Shown: positions 17,691 through 27,832 of the stretch, piece after piece
Numbering within the stretch: position 1 is the first letter of the stretch
Layout of the letters: every line of letters begins with the position of its first letter
From: Algoriphagus zhangzhouensis
Lineage (GTDB): Bacteria > Bacteroidota > Bacteroidia > Cytophagales > Cyclobacteriaceae
Length of the DNA: 64,000 nt
Assembly: GCF_900148515.1 (NCBI RefSeq)
Contig: NZ_FRXN01000002.1
Coordinates: forward strand, 124,001 to 188,000
Reading direction: 5' to 3'
The notes under the pieces: generated by a model
The model's input: only the letters and a program-made list of their open reading frames with translations
Told to the model about the DNA's origin: nothing
The model's database searches: none
Program-made: the position numbers and the translations under genes

Positions 17691-19868
17691 ATGCGCCAAA
17701 TTCTAGCCTCTCTCAGTTTGATTTTCATTCTGGGGACTTCGACTTACGCCCAAAAAATCAACGCCAACTACCGCTTACCCATTAAAAAAGCTACCTCTGA
17801 AATTCATATTGATGGAGTTTTAGATGAAAAAGCTTGGCAAGAAGCCGACGTAGCCACAGATTTTTTCATGATCACTCCGATGGATACCAGTTTTGCTGAA
17901 GTTCAAACGGATGTGCGAATGACCTATGATGATCAAAATCTTTATATCATTGTCGTAAATCACCATTTGATCGATGGTCCATACATGGTCGAATCGCTCC
18001 GAAGAGATTTCTCTTTTGGAAAAAATGACAACTTTCTGCTTTTCATGGATCCCTTTGATGATCAAACCAATGGCTTTTCATTTGGTGCAAATGCAGCAGG
18101 CGCTCAGTGGGATGGAATCATGTACAATGGTGGAAGTGTAGATCTGAGCTGGGATAACAAATGGACATCCAAAGTCAAAAACTACGAAGACAAATGGATC
18201 TTCGAAGCTGCTATTCCTTTCAAATCCATACGCTACAAAAAAGGGATTACCGAATGGGGGATAAACTTCTCCAGATTGGATCTTAAGGCTACTGAAAAAT
18301 CAGGCTGGGCACCAGTTCCTAGACAATTCCCTTCAGCATCTTTGGCCTACACCGGAATTTTGGCTTGGGATAATCCTCCTCCACAAGCTGGAGCCAACGT
18401 TTCTATCATTCCTTACGCATTAGGGGGAGTTTCTAAAGACTTCAACAATAACGGAGAAAATGTTTACAGGAAGGAAGTGGGGCTAGATGCCAAAATCGGT
18501 TTGACTTCCTCATTAAATTTGGACTTAACGGTCAATCCTGATTTTTCCCAAGTGGAAGTAGATAGGCAGGTAACCAACTTGGATCGATTCGAGTTGTTTT
18601 TCCCTGAAAGAAGACAGTTTTTCCTTGAAAACGGAGACTTGTTCGCCAACTTTGGATACACCTCCATTAGACCATTTTTCTCGCGAAGAATCGGCTTAAA
18701 TGCACCTATTCAATTTGGAGCAAGACTGAGTGGCAAGATTAACAAAGACTGGAGAGTCGGAGCCATGAATATGCAAACTGGGGCAGTTGAAGAGGAAGCA
18801 TTACCTTCACAAAATTTCACAGTATTAGCATTGCAAAGACAAGTGGGAGCAAGAAGTAATGTGACTGGAATTTTCATCAACAAACAGTCTCTCAATTACA
18901 ATCCAGATGAAAACTCCGAACAGCCAATTTATTCTCAATTCAATCGAAATGTGGGTTTGGAATATAATTTAGCATCCTCCAACAACCTTTGGACAGGTAA
19001 AGTAATGGCCCTTCAAAGCTTTGCCCCGGACAATTCGGGAAATGGCTTTGTTCATGCAGCCAACTTAAAATACACATCAGGAAATCTGACATGGAACTGG
19101 CAGCATGAGTACGTTTCTGAAAATTACACTGCTGAGGTAGGTTATGTTCCGAGAAGAGGATATTTCAAAATTGACCCTAAAATCGGATATAGATGGTTTC
19201 CTCAAAGTGAAAAAATCCTGAGTCATGGACCTGATTTTGGAACCCGATTTTTCTTCAATAAAGATTGGGAACAAACTGACAATACCACCTTTGTAGCCTA
19301 CAACTTGAAATGGAGAAGCCAAAGTACATTTATGCTTTGGGTAGCAAAGGATTTCATTAAACTCCAAAGACCATTTGATCCTACCAATTACAGTGGTGAA
19401 ACACTTGACCCAGGAACAGAACACTCTTGGTATGCCTGGGGGACTGAATACGCATCCAAACCACAAAGCTTGTTTACCTACTCTTTTTCTACCCGAATGG
19501 GAGGCTACTATGCCGATGGAGACAGATACAATGTGAGTACAGAGTTTGGTTACAGATTCCAACCTTATGTAAGCATCGCGATGACGACCAATTACAACAG
19601 AATCAACCTGCCAGAACCTTGGGGCAATACGAGATTTTGGCTAGTAGGACCTCGTGTGGATTTGACTTTGACGAACACATTATTCTTCACGACTTTTGTC
19701 CAATACAATGAGCAAATCGAAAACATCAATTTGAATACGCGATTCCAATGGAGATTCAAGCCCGCCTCTGATTTATTTATCGTTTATACGGACAACTATC
19801 TTCCGGCTCCATTTTACACGAAGAATAGATCTTTGGTCATTAAGTTTACTTACTGGTGGAATGCCTAA
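17691..19868 (+). CDS. DUF5916 outer-membrane protein with CBM9-like domain
   Basis: A 725-residue exported protein. After a signal peptide (ending TYAQ), residues of about 35-230 form a family-9 carbohydrate-binding-like domain, recognisable by IHIDGVLDEKAWQEA, FLLFMDPFDDQTNGFSF and EWGINFSR. The rest matches DUF5916, with the diagnostic FFPERRQFFLENGDLF and SRRIGL segments and many short amphipathic strands ending in KFTYWWNA, consistent with an outer-membrane barrel. Its function is unknown; the CBM9-like module suggests binding of a sugar or other ligand. It follows a TonB-type barrel gene closely, so the two may work together. Confidence 0.85.
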   Translation: MRQILASLSLIFILGTSTYAQKINANYRLPIKKATSEIHIDGVLDEKAWQEADVATDFFMITPMDTSFAEVQTDVRMTYDDQNLYIIVVNHHLIDGPYMVESLRRDFSFGKNDNFLLFMDPFDDQTNGFSFGANAAGAQWDGIMYNGGSVDLSWDNKWTSKVKNYEDKWIFEAAIPFKSIRYKKGITEWGINFSRLDLKATEKSGWAPVPRQFPSASLAYTGILAWDNPPPQAGANVSIIPYALGGVSKDFNNNGENVYRKEVGLDAKIGLTSSLNLDLTVNPDFSQVEVDRQVTNLDRFELFFPERRQFFLENGDLFANFGYTSIRPFFSRRIGLNAPIQFGARLSGKINKDWRVGAMNMQTGAVEEEALPSQNFTVLALQRQVGARSNVTGIFINKQSLNYNPDENSEQPIYSQFNRNVGLEYNLASSNNLWTGKVMALQSFAPDNSGNGFVHAANLKYTSGNLTWNWQHEYVSENYTAEVGYVPRRGYFKIDPKIGYRWFPQSEKILSHGPDFGTRFFFNKDWEQTDNTTFVAYNLKWRSQSTFMLWVAKDFIKLQRPFDPTNYSGETLDPGTEHSWYAWGTEYASKPQSLFTYSFSTRMGGYYADGDRYNVSTEFGYRFQPYVSIAMTTNYNRINLPEPWGNTRFWLVGPRVDLTLTNTLFFTTFVQYNEQIENINLNTRFQWRFKPASDLFIVYTDNYLPAPFYTKNRSLVIKFTYWWNA

Positions 19869-19944
19869 GAAATTGAAGTGTTTTAACTTAATCTAATTGA
19901 GAAAATGACAAATAATTAGTTTATTGAAGAAAAACAATAAACTC

Positions 19945-20340
19945 ATGTCAACCAACTACTTACACAACATCCAGAGTAGATTTTTGAAAGTTTCAATTCT
20001 TTCTTTTCTACTATTTGCCTTTGGGGCTATTTTCTCATCCAATTTTGCCTTGGCGCAAAAAATGGAAAGATCTCCGACAAAACCGATTGTTAAAGGACAG
20101 ATAATTGATGAGCAGGAAAAGCCAATTCCCGGAGCAGCTATCCTTGTCAAGGGAACAACACTCGGTACTGTTGCTGATATCAATGGATTTTTCTCTTTGG
20201 ATATGAGCCAGTTCAGTAATGATCAAGTCTTGGTGATTTCCTTTGTCGATCGCTCAATAAAAGAAGTAAAAGTAGAAATAGATAAAGTCCCAAAAGACTT
20301 TGGTCAAATTAAGTTGAAGCAGTCAGCTAAAAATGATTAG
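19945..20340 (+). CDS. Exported carboxypeptidase-regulatory-like single-domain protein
   Basis: A 131-residue protein with a long N-terminal signal (cleavage probably after NFALAQ) and a single CarboxypepD_reg-like beta-sandwich: IVKGQIIDEQEKPIPGA, VKGTTLGTVADINGFFSLD. This is the module normally found in front of SusC/TonB plugs, here standing alone without plug or barrel. I took the ATG at 19945; an in-frame TTG at 19924 would add seven residues. The function is unknown; a loose adaptor for a TonB-type receptor is possible but unsupported. Confidence 0.75.
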   Translation: MSTNYLHNIQSRFLKVSILSFLLFAFGAIFSSNFALAQKMERSPTKPIVKGQIIDEQEKPIPGAAILVKGTTLGTVADINGFFSLDMSQFSNDQVLVISFVDRSIKEVKVEIDKVPKDFGQIKLKQSAKND

Positions 20341-20368
20341 AATACCATCAACATTCTTAAAACACAAA

Positions 20369-20400
20369 AAAGCCCTTGAAGAGTAATCTTCAAGGGCTTT
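20369..20400. terminator. Bidirectional terminator between 19945 gene and clpB
   Basis: A perfect 14-bp stem (20369-20382 with 20387-20400, core AGCCCTTGAAGA) with loop GTAA, flanked by A-rich and T-rich ends. It serves the convergent genes on both sides. Confidence 0.9.
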
Positions 20401-20420
20401 AAACTTTTATCAACTTCAGG

Positions 20421-23042
20421 TTAGACTTCGATAGAAGCATCTACATTTTTGAAATATACCTGCTTGTCGGCATCCAAATCAACCAATACCGCAGAATCAT
20501 TTTTGATATAACCCGCCAAGATTTCTTTGGAAAGCTCATTCAAAATCAAACGTTGCATAGTCCGCTTCAAAGGTCTAGCTCCAAACTGTGGATCAAATCC
20601 CACCTCAGCCAAATAATCCAAGACTTCGGTAGTTGCCTCGATCTCAATATTGGATTCAGACAAACGCTTCTGTATCTCTCTCCATTGGATATCGACGATT
20701 TTACGAATGATCTGCTTATTCAAAGGCTCAAACATGATCGTCTCATCGATACGGTTGAGAAACTCAGGTCTTACTGACTTTTTCAGCAAGTCAAATACTT
20801 CTGCTTTCGTTTTCTCCAGTACTTCATCCTTATTCCACTCGTCCATTTCAGCAAATCGCTCTTGGATCAAATGAGAACCAATATTGGTCGTCAAGATGAT
20901 GATGGTGTTCTTGAAGTTGGCAATTCGACCTTTGTTATCAGTCAATCGACCATCGTCTAGTACTTGCAATAGGATATTGAACACATCCGGATGGGCTTTT
21001 TCAATCTCATCCAACAAGATCACTGAGTAAGGCTTTCTTCTGACCGCCTCAGTCAATTGACCACCTTCATCATATCCCACATATCCCGGAGGCGCACCTA
21101 CCAATCTGCTGACCGCATGTCTTTCTTGGTATTCAGACATATCGATTCGAACCATGGCATTCTCGTCATTGAAGAGGTATTCTGCCAAAGCTTTCGCCAA
21201 TTCTGTCTTACCAACACCAGTGGTCCCCATAAAGATAAAGCTACCAATTGGGCGTTTTGGATCTTGAAGACCGGCTCTACTTCTTCGGACTGCATCAGAA
21301 AGAGCGGCAATCGCTTCTTTTTGACCTGCTACTCTTCTACCTAATTCATCCTCCAAGTGAAGTAATTTCTCACGCTCAGACTGAATCATTTTATTCATCG
21401 GGATTCCAGTCCACTTGGAAACAACCGCTGCAATATCTTCTGCATCTACTTCTTCCTTCAATAAAGGAGAACCTGCTTGCATTTGGGCCAATTGAGATTT
21501 GAATGATTCTAGCTTTTGCTCAGCCTCACCGATCTTACCGTATCTGATTTCAGCAACTTTACCAAAATCACCTGCTCGCTCAGCTTGCTCAGCTTCCAAC
21601 TTGAATTTATCGATATTCTCTTTTTCCCGTTGGATGCCCATGATGACAGCCTTTTCAGACTCCCACTTTGCTTTGACACTATCGCGCTTTTCGGCCAATT
21701 CTGCCAATTCCTTGCTCAGAACGGTCTCTTTATCTTTGTTCTTTTCTCTACGGATCGCTTCACGCTCAATTTCCAGCTGCATGATTCGGCGGTTCAACTC
21801 ATCCAATTCCTGAGGCAAAGAATCAATCTCCATCCTCAATTTGGCTGCCGCTTCATCCATCAAGTCAATCGCTTTATCTGGCAAGAATCGATCAGAGATA
21901 TAACGCTGAGACAGCTCCACAGCTGCAATCACCGCATCGTCTTTGATTCGTACTCCATGGTGTAATTCGTATTTATCCTTGATACCCCGAAGAATAGAAA
22001 TCGCATCAGCGGCATCAGGCTCATCGACGATAACGGCCTGGAATCGACGTTCCAATGCCTTATCCTTCTCGATATACTTTTGGTATTCCTTCAAGGTAGT
22101 GGCACCAATCGCATGCAACTCACCTCTAGCCAACGCAGGCTTGAGCAAGTTTGCAGCATCCATTGCACCTTCTCCTCCACCTCCGGCACCTATCAAGGTG
22201 TGAATCTCATCAATGAAAAGAATGATTTCTCCATCTGAGTCAGTCACTTCTTTGATGACTGCTTTCAATCGCTCCTCAAATTCTCCTTTATATTTTGCAC
22301 CAGCTACCAACAAACCCATATCCAAGGAAATCAAAGTCTTGGATTTCAAGTTTTCAGGCACGTCCCCTGACACAATTCTTTGAGCCAATCCTTCTACGAT
22401 CGCAGTTTTACCTACACCAGGCTCACCCAAAAGAATTGGGTTGTTTTTGGTTCTTCTGGCTAAGATCTGAAGAACCCTTCGGATCTCTTCATCTCTACCG
22501 ATTACGGGGTCGATCTTTCCTTTTTTGGCAAGATCATTTAGATTTTTGGAGTATTTCTCCAAAGCTCTGTATTTGCTTTCTGCGTTTGGATCGGTCACTT
22601 TATTACCTTTTCTAAGTTCTTTAATAGCCTCGATCAATGGCTTTTCTGCAAGCCCTTGATCTTTTAATAACTGCGCTGTCACATCAGATCCGGCCAAAAT
22701 CGCCAAAATCAAATGCTCTATCGCTACATATTCATCCCCAAAAGTTTTGAGATAATCTTTTGCCTTAATCAAGGCTTGGTTGGCGGAATTGGATAAATGA
22801 GGTTGCTGATTACCCCCACTTACCTTCGGCATTTTTGCCAACTGATCTTCCAATTTTTGGGAAACCAATTGCTTATTGACACCGAGCTTTTTAAATAAAA
22901 AGTCAGTGACATTCTCATCTTCGGAAAATATACCTTTCAGCAAATGTGCCGGCTCTATGGTAGGCTGACCTGCCCCCATTGCCAACTCAGCTGCCTTCTG
23001 GATAGCCTCCTGAGATTTGATTGTAAATTGTTTAAAATCCAT
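20421..23042 (-). CDS. clpB: ATP-dependent disaggregase ClpB
   Basis: An 873-residue AAA+ chaperone that, with DnaK, extracts polypeptides from aggregates after heat stress. The order is the ClpN repeat domain (1-145), NBD1 with Walker A GEPGVGKT (206-213) and [11 protein letters not shown], a coiled-coil middle domain (about 410-530), NBD2 with Walker A GTTGVGKT (about 606) and [13 protein letters not shown], and a C-terminal D2-small domain. There is no IGF/L loop for ClpP binding that I can see, and the long middle domain separates it from ClpA and ClpC. Length and motifs are normal. A TAGTTTTG -7 box lies upstream. Confidence 0.97.
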   Translation of the reverse strand: MDFKQFTIKSQEAIQKAAELAMGAGQPTIEPAHLLKGIFSEDENVTDFLFKKLGVNKQLVSQKLEDQLAKMPKVSGGNQQPHLSNSANQALIKAKDYLKTFGDEYVAIEHLILAILAGSDVTAQLLKDQGLAEKPLIEAIKELRKGNKVTDPNAESKYRALEKYSKNLNDLAKKGKIDPVIGRDEEIRRVLQILARRTKNNPILLGEPGVGKTAIVEGLAQRIVSGDVPENLKSKTLISLDMGLLVAGAKYKGEFEERLKAVIKEVTDSDGEIILFIDEIHTLIGAGGGGEGAMDAANLLKPALARGELHAIGATTLKEYQKYIEKDKALERRFQAVIVDEPDAADAISILRGIKDKYELHHGVRIKDDAVIAAVELSQRYISDRFLPDKAIDLMDEAAAKLRMEIDSLPQELDELNRRIMQLEIEREAIRREKNKDKETVLSKELAELAEKRDSVKAKWESEKAVIMGIQREKENIDKFKLEAEQAERAGDFGKVAEIRYGKIGEAEQKLESFKSQLAQMQAGSPLLKEEVDAEDIAAVVSKWTGIPMNKMIQSEREKLLHLEDELGRRVAGQKEAIAALSDAVRRSRAGLQDPKRPIGSFIFMGTTGVGKTELAKALAEYLFNDENAMVRIDMSEYQERHAVSRLVGAPPGYVGYDEGGQLTEAVRRKPYSVILLDEIEKAHPDVFNILLQVLDDGRLTDNKGRIANFKNTIIILTTNIGSHLIQERFAEMDEWNKDEVLEKTKAEVFDLLKKSVRPEFLNRIDETIMFEPLNKQIIRKIVDIQWREIQKRLSESNIEIEATTEVLDYLAEVGFDPQFGARPLKRTMQRLILNELSKEILAGYIKNDSAVLVDLDADKQVYFKNVDASIEV

Positions 23043-23083
23043 GTATTGTTAGTCGTTTTTTTCTGTCTTTAAAGGCAATTGAT

Positions 23084-23117
23084 CAAAACTACCGCCAAGC
23101 TATTTTTTCGGCCAAAA
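23084..23117 (-). promoter_or_regulatory. Putative clpB promoter
   Basis: On the minus strand, TTTTG (23117-23113), a 21-nt spacer and TAGTTTTG (23091-23084), a perfect TAnnTTTG -7 box about 41 nt before the clpB ATG. It looks like the primary-sigma type rather than a heat-shock-specific promoter. Confidence 0.5.
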
Positions 23118-23164
23118 TGACTGAATTATTACATGAGAATTAAATTTTTCGGAATTATTGACAG

Positions 23165-23536
23165 AAAAACAGTAGAATCCAGGACTTTATGTTTCAATTA
23201 TCCAATGAAGAATGGATTAACTTGAAGTCGCAAAATGCTACCTCAAGATGGGGAGGCAGGAGAACACCTCCTTTTGTTTTTACCGAACAAGGAATGGCAA
23301 TGCTACCTCCAGTCATCAATAGCCCACAAGCAATTCAAGTCAATATTTCCATCATGAGGACTTTTGTAAAAATCCGTGAATGGGCGCTCAATTATTCTGA
23401 TTTACAAGAAAAAATCCTTCAACTTTAACAATCTGAATCTGAGCAGAACCTTCACATTTCTAGAATTTATCAAATCTTGGAAGAGCTATTGGATCCCAAA
23501 CCAAAAGAGAGAAATGCTATTGGCTTCAAAAAATAA
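23165..23536 (+). pseudogene. ORF6N-domain gene remnant, N-terminus lost and internal stop
   Basis: Reading from 23165, the frame gives KNSRIQDFMFQLSNEEW, then SRWGGRRTPPFVFTEQGMAML and IQVNISIMRTFVKIREW: the C-terminal half of the ORF6N (KilA-N-associated) domain. An in-frame TGA at 23159 cuts it off upstream, and the first half of the domain is missing. A TAA at 23426-23428 interrupts it, after which the same frame continues through RIYQILEELLDPKPKERN to IGFKK and a final TAA at 23534-23536, the usual family ending. Intact family members are roughly 170-190 residues and occur in phages and mobile elements. A short product from the ATG at 23189 (79 residues) is possible but would lack half the domain. 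Confidence 0.85.
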
Positions 23537-23562
23537 ACCCCAACTTTGAAAAGCCGGGGTTT
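23535..23562. terminator. Putative terminator of the dipeptidase gene
   Basis: Seven-bp stem AAACCCC (23535-23541) with GGGGTTT (23556-23562), about 20 nt past the dipeptidase stop. The following U-run on the minus strand is short, so the call is moderate. Confidence 0.5.
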
Positions 23563-23583
23563 TAAGGAAATTAAATTCTACTT

Positions 23584-24837
23584 TTAGCTCTGACTAGCCG
23601 CGTAATCTTCCACAGCCTGCCATACTCTAAATACGTTTTTATAACAGATTTTGGCAATATCCTCCTCTGAATAACCTCTTTTCAAAAGCTCTGCAATCAG
23701 ATTTGGAAACATGGAAACATCCTTCAAACCTGTAGGCAAAGAATCACCCACACCGTCGAAATCAGATCCGAAACCCACATGATCAATTCCTACCAAACTC
23801 ACGACATGATCGATATGATCCGCCACTTTTTGTACAGTTGGGAATGGATTATTTGCAGCAGTATACTCAGCAGCATATGCTTTGAATGCGGAGTCACCAC
23901 GGCTTAGGTTATTCTCAGCCATATAATTCACCAAATGCTCACGCACTTTGGATGAACCAGCAGCATAAGCCGAATCAATGAAAGATCCACCAAAATTGAT
24001 CATCACCACACCTCCATTTTCAGCCATTGCTTTAATTAATTCATCACTCATGTTTCTTTCAAATCCTGGAGTGAATTTTCTAGCTGAAGAGTGAGAAGCA
24101 ATTACCGGAACTTTTGTGATAGCCAAGGCATCTTTGAAGGTTTCATCAGAAACGTGACTCAAATCCACCATGATCCCTACGCGGTTCATTTCTTTTACCA
24201 CTTGCTCCCCAAACTCACTTAGACCATTATATAATCTCACTGTATCATAACTGGAGTCGCCGATTAGGTTCGCTTTTCCGTGAGTCAAGGTAATATATCG
24301 GATCCCTCGATCAGCGAAATACTCCACATTGGAAAGATCATCTTCGATACCTGATCCATTTTCCATTCCCATAGGCAATGAAATCAAACCTTTTGCAAAA
24401 TTAGCCTCCACATCAGAAGGACTGTAGGCCATCGCAAATTTATCGGGGAAAGTCGAAGCCAATCTCTCGGTCATCATAATTAAGGAGTCTGCAAGAGCTT
24501 TGGAAGCGCCTGGAGTTTGTTGATTACCTGCAGGAATATAGATCGACATAAAAGGGGCATCCAAACCGCCTTCCTTAGATCTTGGAAAGTCAAAATTACC
24601 ATCAGGAGTTCGGACGGAAACATCCAAAATTTCTCTTTGCAAAGTAAATCCTCCTACTTTCATTCTGTAAGGAAGATCCACGTGACCGTCCACCATAATT
24701 GTTTTATGAGCGATTTCTTTAGCAGCTTCCAGTCTCTCTGCGTCAGACATTGCCGTATAATCGACAGTTTCTTCAGCAGGAGGTTGGCAAGCAAAGCCGA
24801 CAACAGCCAAGGCTAATAAGCTTACATATTTTTTCAT
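23584..24837 (-). CDS. Membrane (renal-type) dipeptidase, M19 family, lipoprotein
   Basis: A 417-residue peptidase of the M19 family, which hydrolyses dipeptides with a binuclear zinc site. Seen in the sequence: signal and lipobox VVGFAC (Cys17), the zinc motif in VDGHVDLPYR, the bridging-ligand region, then VDLSHVSDETF, ASHSSARKF, and VGFGSDFDGVG near the end. I chose the ATG at 24837 because it puts the lipobox at the normal distance; the frame continues 30 residues further upstream through a hydrophobic but unconserved stretch. It probably faces the periplasm and cleaves peptides taken up or released from the wall. Confidence 0.93.
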   Translation of the reverse strand: MKKYVSLLALAVVGFACQPPAEETVDYTAMSDAERLEAAKEIAHKTIMVDGHVDLPYRMKVGGFTLQREILDVSVRTPDGNFDFPRSKEGGLDAPFMSIYIPAGNQQTPGASKALADSLIMMTERLASTFPDKFAMAYSPSDVEANFAKGLISLPMGMENGSGIEDDLSNVEYFADRGIRYITLTHGKANLIGDSSYDTVRLYNGLSEFGEQVVKEMNRVGIMVDLSHVSDETFKDALAITKVPVIASHSSARKFTPGFERNMSDELIKAMAENGGVVMINFGGSFIDSAYAAGSSKVREHLVNYMAENNLSRGDSAFKAYAAEYTAANNPFPTVQKVADHIDHVVSLVGIDHVGFGSDFDGVGDSLPTGLKDVSMFPNLIAELLKRGYSEEDIAKICYKNVFRVWQAVEDYAASQS

Positions 24838-25008
24838 AGCATAAGGTTGGTTAGGAAAAGGGAAGATAAGCGCTTTTAAATCAAGCATGAAAAAAAATCC
24901 ATAAATGGTGAATAAAACAGAAATCAAGATGATTTTTTAGATTTTAAAACCCTCAATTTCAAACAATTGATTCTTTATCACTAAATTTCTTTGAAAAACC
25001 ACCCCTCT

Positions 25009-26739
25009 ATGCAAAAAATCCACTTTTACCTCCTAATCCTCTGGATAGCATTCGCGTGTAGTCCGCCTACAGAGGAATCTCCAATAACAATCAAAATAGC
25101 TCCCGAACTTCAAGAAGGACTATCTGATGGCAGATTACTTTTTATTCTCTCGAAGGACAAAGAAAAGGAACCAAGATTTTCTATTTCCGATGAAGCATCG
25201 ACAGCTCAGGTTTTTGGGATGGACATAGAAAACTATAGCTCTGGAGATAAAATCTCTCTCGATTTGGAAAGTTTTGGGTATCCTATGGAAAACTTTCAGG
25301 ATCTGCCAGAAGGAAACTATTTCATGCAGGCTTTCATCATCAAATATGAAACCTTCAACAGATCTGATGGACATACCGTCAAGCTGGCAATGGATCAAGG
25401 CGAAGGGAGAAGATGGGGTAGCACTCCAGGAAATATTTACTCCGAACCAATAGCTTTCGATTTGAAGAAAGGAGCGTCAATTGAAATCACCATCGATCAG
25501 GAAATACCTCCAGTATCAGAACCAGAAGACACCGAGTTTATCAAGCATATCAAAATCAAATCCGATCTTCTTTCAGAGTTTTGGGGAAGGGACATGTATT
25601 TGGGAGCTCATGTATTGCTTCCGGAAGGATTTGAGGACAACCCTAATCAATACTATCCTCTGATGGTTTTTCATGGACACTTTCCTAGTGATTTTGGAGG
25701 ATTCCGAACGATCCCACCAGATCCAGATTTAGGTGACGATGATTATTCAGCCCGATTTGGAATATATGGTTATCAAAAAATCCAGCAACAGGAAGCCTAT
25801 GACTTTTATAAAAAATGGACTTCCCCTGACTTCAAGAGGTTTATTGTGATAGAAATCCAACACGCCAATCCATTTTATGATGATAGCTATGCAGTAAACT
25901 CCGAAAATCTGGGCCCTTATGGAGATGCCATCACCTATGAATTGATTCCCTACATTGAGGAGCAATTCCGCGGAATTGGAGAAGGATGGTCAAGATTTCT
26001 ATATGGAGGCTCTACCGGTGGCTGGGAAGCTTTGGCGGTGCAAGTTTTTTATCCAGATGAGTACAATGGAGCGTTTGCTGCATGCCCAGACCCAATTGAT
26101 TTTAGAGCCTATACTACCATCAATCTTTATGAGGATGAAAATGCTTATTATCAAAAGGGTGAATTCAGGGAAACATTAAGGCCTGGGCATAGAGACTCTT
26201 TGGGGCATGTTTCAGCGATGGTTAGAGATATGAACTTGAAAGAATTGGCGATTGGAGGGCATGAATCGAGATCCGGAGATCAGTTTGATATCTGGCAAGC
26301 AGTTTACTCGCCTGTTGGAGAGGATGGCTATCCAAAGCCCATTTGGGATAAAAAAACAGGTGAAATCGATCCAAAAGTTGCTGATTTTTGGAGAGAGAAT
26401 TACGACCTTCGTTATATCATGGAGCGGGATTGGAATACTTTAGGCCCCAAATTGGCCGGAAAAGTGCATATCTATTGCGGAGACATGGATAATTATTATT
26501 TGAACAATGCAGTTTATCTAACCGAGAATTTTTTAGAACAAACTCAAAACCCTTACTATGGAGGAGAGGTTGCTTATGGAGATCGGGCAGAGCATTGCTG
26601 GAATGGAGATCCTAACCTGCCTAATTACATGTCAAGACTTAGATACAATACGATGTATTTGGACAAAATCGGAACAAGACTCCAAGAATCTGCTCCGTCG
26701 ACCTTTAATCAACAAAACTGGACACTCACTAAAAATTAA
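25009..26739 (+). CDS. Esterase-like alpha/beta-hydrolase lipoprotein
   Basis: A 576-residue lipoprotein (lipobox AFAC) with an N-terminal region of beta strands (about 25-180) and an alpha/beta-hydrolase domain. The putative nucleophile is the serine in YGGSTGGWE; the acid may be in YCGDMDNYYLN and the histidine in RAEHCWNGD. Similar putative-esterase domains occur in enzymes that cleave ester links in siderophores or plant polymers, but the substrate here is unknown. The start at 25009 is an ATG; a TTG at 24991 is in frame but less likely. The next lipoprotein gene begins three bases after the stop, so the two form an operon. Confidence 0.75.
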   Translation: MQKIHFYLLILWIAFACSPPTEESPITIKIAPELQEGLSDGRLLFILSKDKEKEPRFSISDEASTAQVFGMDIENYSSGDKISLDLESFGYPMENFQDLPEGNYFMQAFIIKYETFNRSDGHTVKLAMDQGEGRRWGSTPGNIYSEPIAFDLKKGASIEITIDQEIPPVSEPEDTEFIKHIKIKSDLLSEFWGRDMYLGAHVLLPEGFEDNPNQYYPLMVFHGHFPSDFGGFRTIPPDPDLGDDDYSARFGIYGYQKIQQQEAYDFYKKWTSPDFKRFIVIEIQHANPFYDDSYAVNSENLGPYGDAITYELIPYIEEQFRGIGEGWSRFLYGGSTGGWEALAVQVFYPDEYNGAFAACPDPIDFRAYTTINLYEDENAYYQKGEFRETLRPGHRDSLGHVSAMVRDMNLKELAIGGHESRSGDQFDIWQAVYSPVGEDGYPKPIWDKKTGEIDPKVADFWRENYDLRYIMERDWNTLGPKLAGKVHIYCGDMDNYYLNNAVYLTENFLEQTQNPYYGGEVAYGDRAEHCWNGDPNLPNYMSRLRYNTMYLDKIGTRLQESAPSTFNQQNWTLTKN

Positions 26740-26742
26740 CTC

Positions 26743-27633
26743 ATGAAAATCTTATTTAAAACCGGCTTATTGGGACTTTCTGCTGCAGCAATTTTTGCCA
26801 GCTGTAGCTCAGAAAAAAAATCAGAAACTGAAACTGAAGAAATGGTCGAGGTGGTTGAAAAGAAAACTCCTTCTTTGACTATGCTTTGGGAAAGCCCAGC
26901 AACACTCGAGACCGTAGAATCGGTGCTTTTTGACGAATCCACAGGAAAAATCTACACTTCCAATATCATCGGCCAAGACCCAACTGCCAAGGATGGAAAA
27001 GGAAGCATCTCAATCCTGGATACTGATGGAAATATCGTGGAGCAGGACTTTGTAACTGGACTCAATGCTCCAAAAGGGATGGGAATCGCAAATGGTCACC
27101 TGTATGTAACCGACATTGATGAATTGGTAGAAATCGACTTGGAAAGTGGTGATATCACAAACAAGTGGCCAATTGAAGGAGGCCAATTCTTAAATGATAT
27201 TGCTACTGAAGATGACAAGGTTTTCTTCACCGATATGAACACCGGAACTGTCTATATCCTAATGGATGGAGAGATTATGAAAGTATCAGAAGGAAATGAA
27301 TCGATCAATGGGCTTGAGGTAAGTGCTGATGGAGTACTTTATGGCTTGGATGCTTCAGGCTTGAAGAAAATCAATGAAGATGGAAGTTCTGAAGTTCTTA
27401 ACAATGTTGTAACTGGTGGAGACGGTTTGATTTCCTTAGGTGATGGTCAATTCGTAGCCTCCAGATGGGCTGGAGAGATCTATTTTGTAGATGCAGATGG
27501 TGAAACCCTTCTTTTGGACACCAAAGCTGAAGAGTCTAACACAGCTGACATTGGATACAATCCTAGCGAAAAGATCGTCTATGTACCAACCTTTTTCAAA
27601 AACAAAGTAGTCGCTTACAAGCTGGATTATTAA
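26743..27633 (+). CDS. SMP-30/gluconolactonase-like beta-propeller lipoprotein
   Basis: A 296-residue lipoprotein (lipobox FASC) with an acidic linker and then repeated strands of a six-bladed propeller: LFDESTGKIYTSNI, GLNAPKGMGIANGHLYVTD, GGQFLNDIATEDDKVFFTD, INGLEVSADGVLYGLD, TADIGYNPSEKIVYVPTF. This pattern matches SMP-30/gluconolactonase or NHL-like propellers. No catalytic site can be assigned securely, so it may bind rather than hydrolyse. It lies three bases after the esterase-like gene and is followed by a strong terminator. Confidence 0.75.
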   Translation: MKILFKTGLLGLSAAAIFASCSSEKKSETETEEMVEVVEKKTPSLTMLWESPATLETVESVLFDESTGKIYTSNIIGQDPTAKDGKGSISILDTDGNIVEQDFVTGLNAPKGMGIANGHLYVTDIDELVEIDLESGDITNKWPIEGGQFLNDIATEDDKVFFTDMNTGTVYILMDGEIMKVSEGNESINGLEVSADGVLYGLDASGLKKINEDGSSEVLNNVVTGGDGLISLGDGQFVASRWAGEIYFVDADGETLLLDTKAEESNTADIGYNPSEKIVYVPTFFKNKVVAYKLDY

Positions 27634-27654
27634 TCCTAAAAAAACCTTAACTCA

Positions 27655-27686
27655 AAGCCTCTCAGAACTGAGAGGCTTATTTTTTT
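27655..27686 (+). terminator. Terminator of the 25009-27633 operon
   Basis: Perfect 10-bp stem AAGCCTCTCA / TGAGAGGCTT with loop GAAC (27655-27678), followed by a T-rich tract to 27687. Confidence 0.9.
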
Positions 27687-27775
27687 GTTACATGATCATA
27701 TTAGAAAGGAATTTTATCCATTTGTATAAACTCAAGCGAGGATTAAAGCAATTCCTCCACCTTTCTCCAATATTG

Positions 27776-27791
27776 TCCGTACATTTACGGA
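27776..27791. promoter_or_regulatory. Palindrome upstream of acyl-ACP desaturase, possible operator
   Basis: TCCGTACATTTACGGA is a 6-bp perfect dyad with a 4-nt centre, 41 nt before the desaturase ATG. It overlaps TACATTTA, one base off the -7 consensus TAnnTTTG, with a TTG (27773-27775) further upstream. A regulator bound here would block the promoter. Operator function is inference. Confidence 0.45.
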
Positions 27792-27832
27792 ACATTAAGG
27801 GAAAATCCCCTGAAATGATTAAATAATTAGCT

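Noticed and set aside
20553..22615. Several long open frames opposite clpB
   Set aside because: They are mirror frames of a well-conserved coding sequence with no family match of their own; the same holds for frames opposite odhA, odhB and the S9 peptidase gene.
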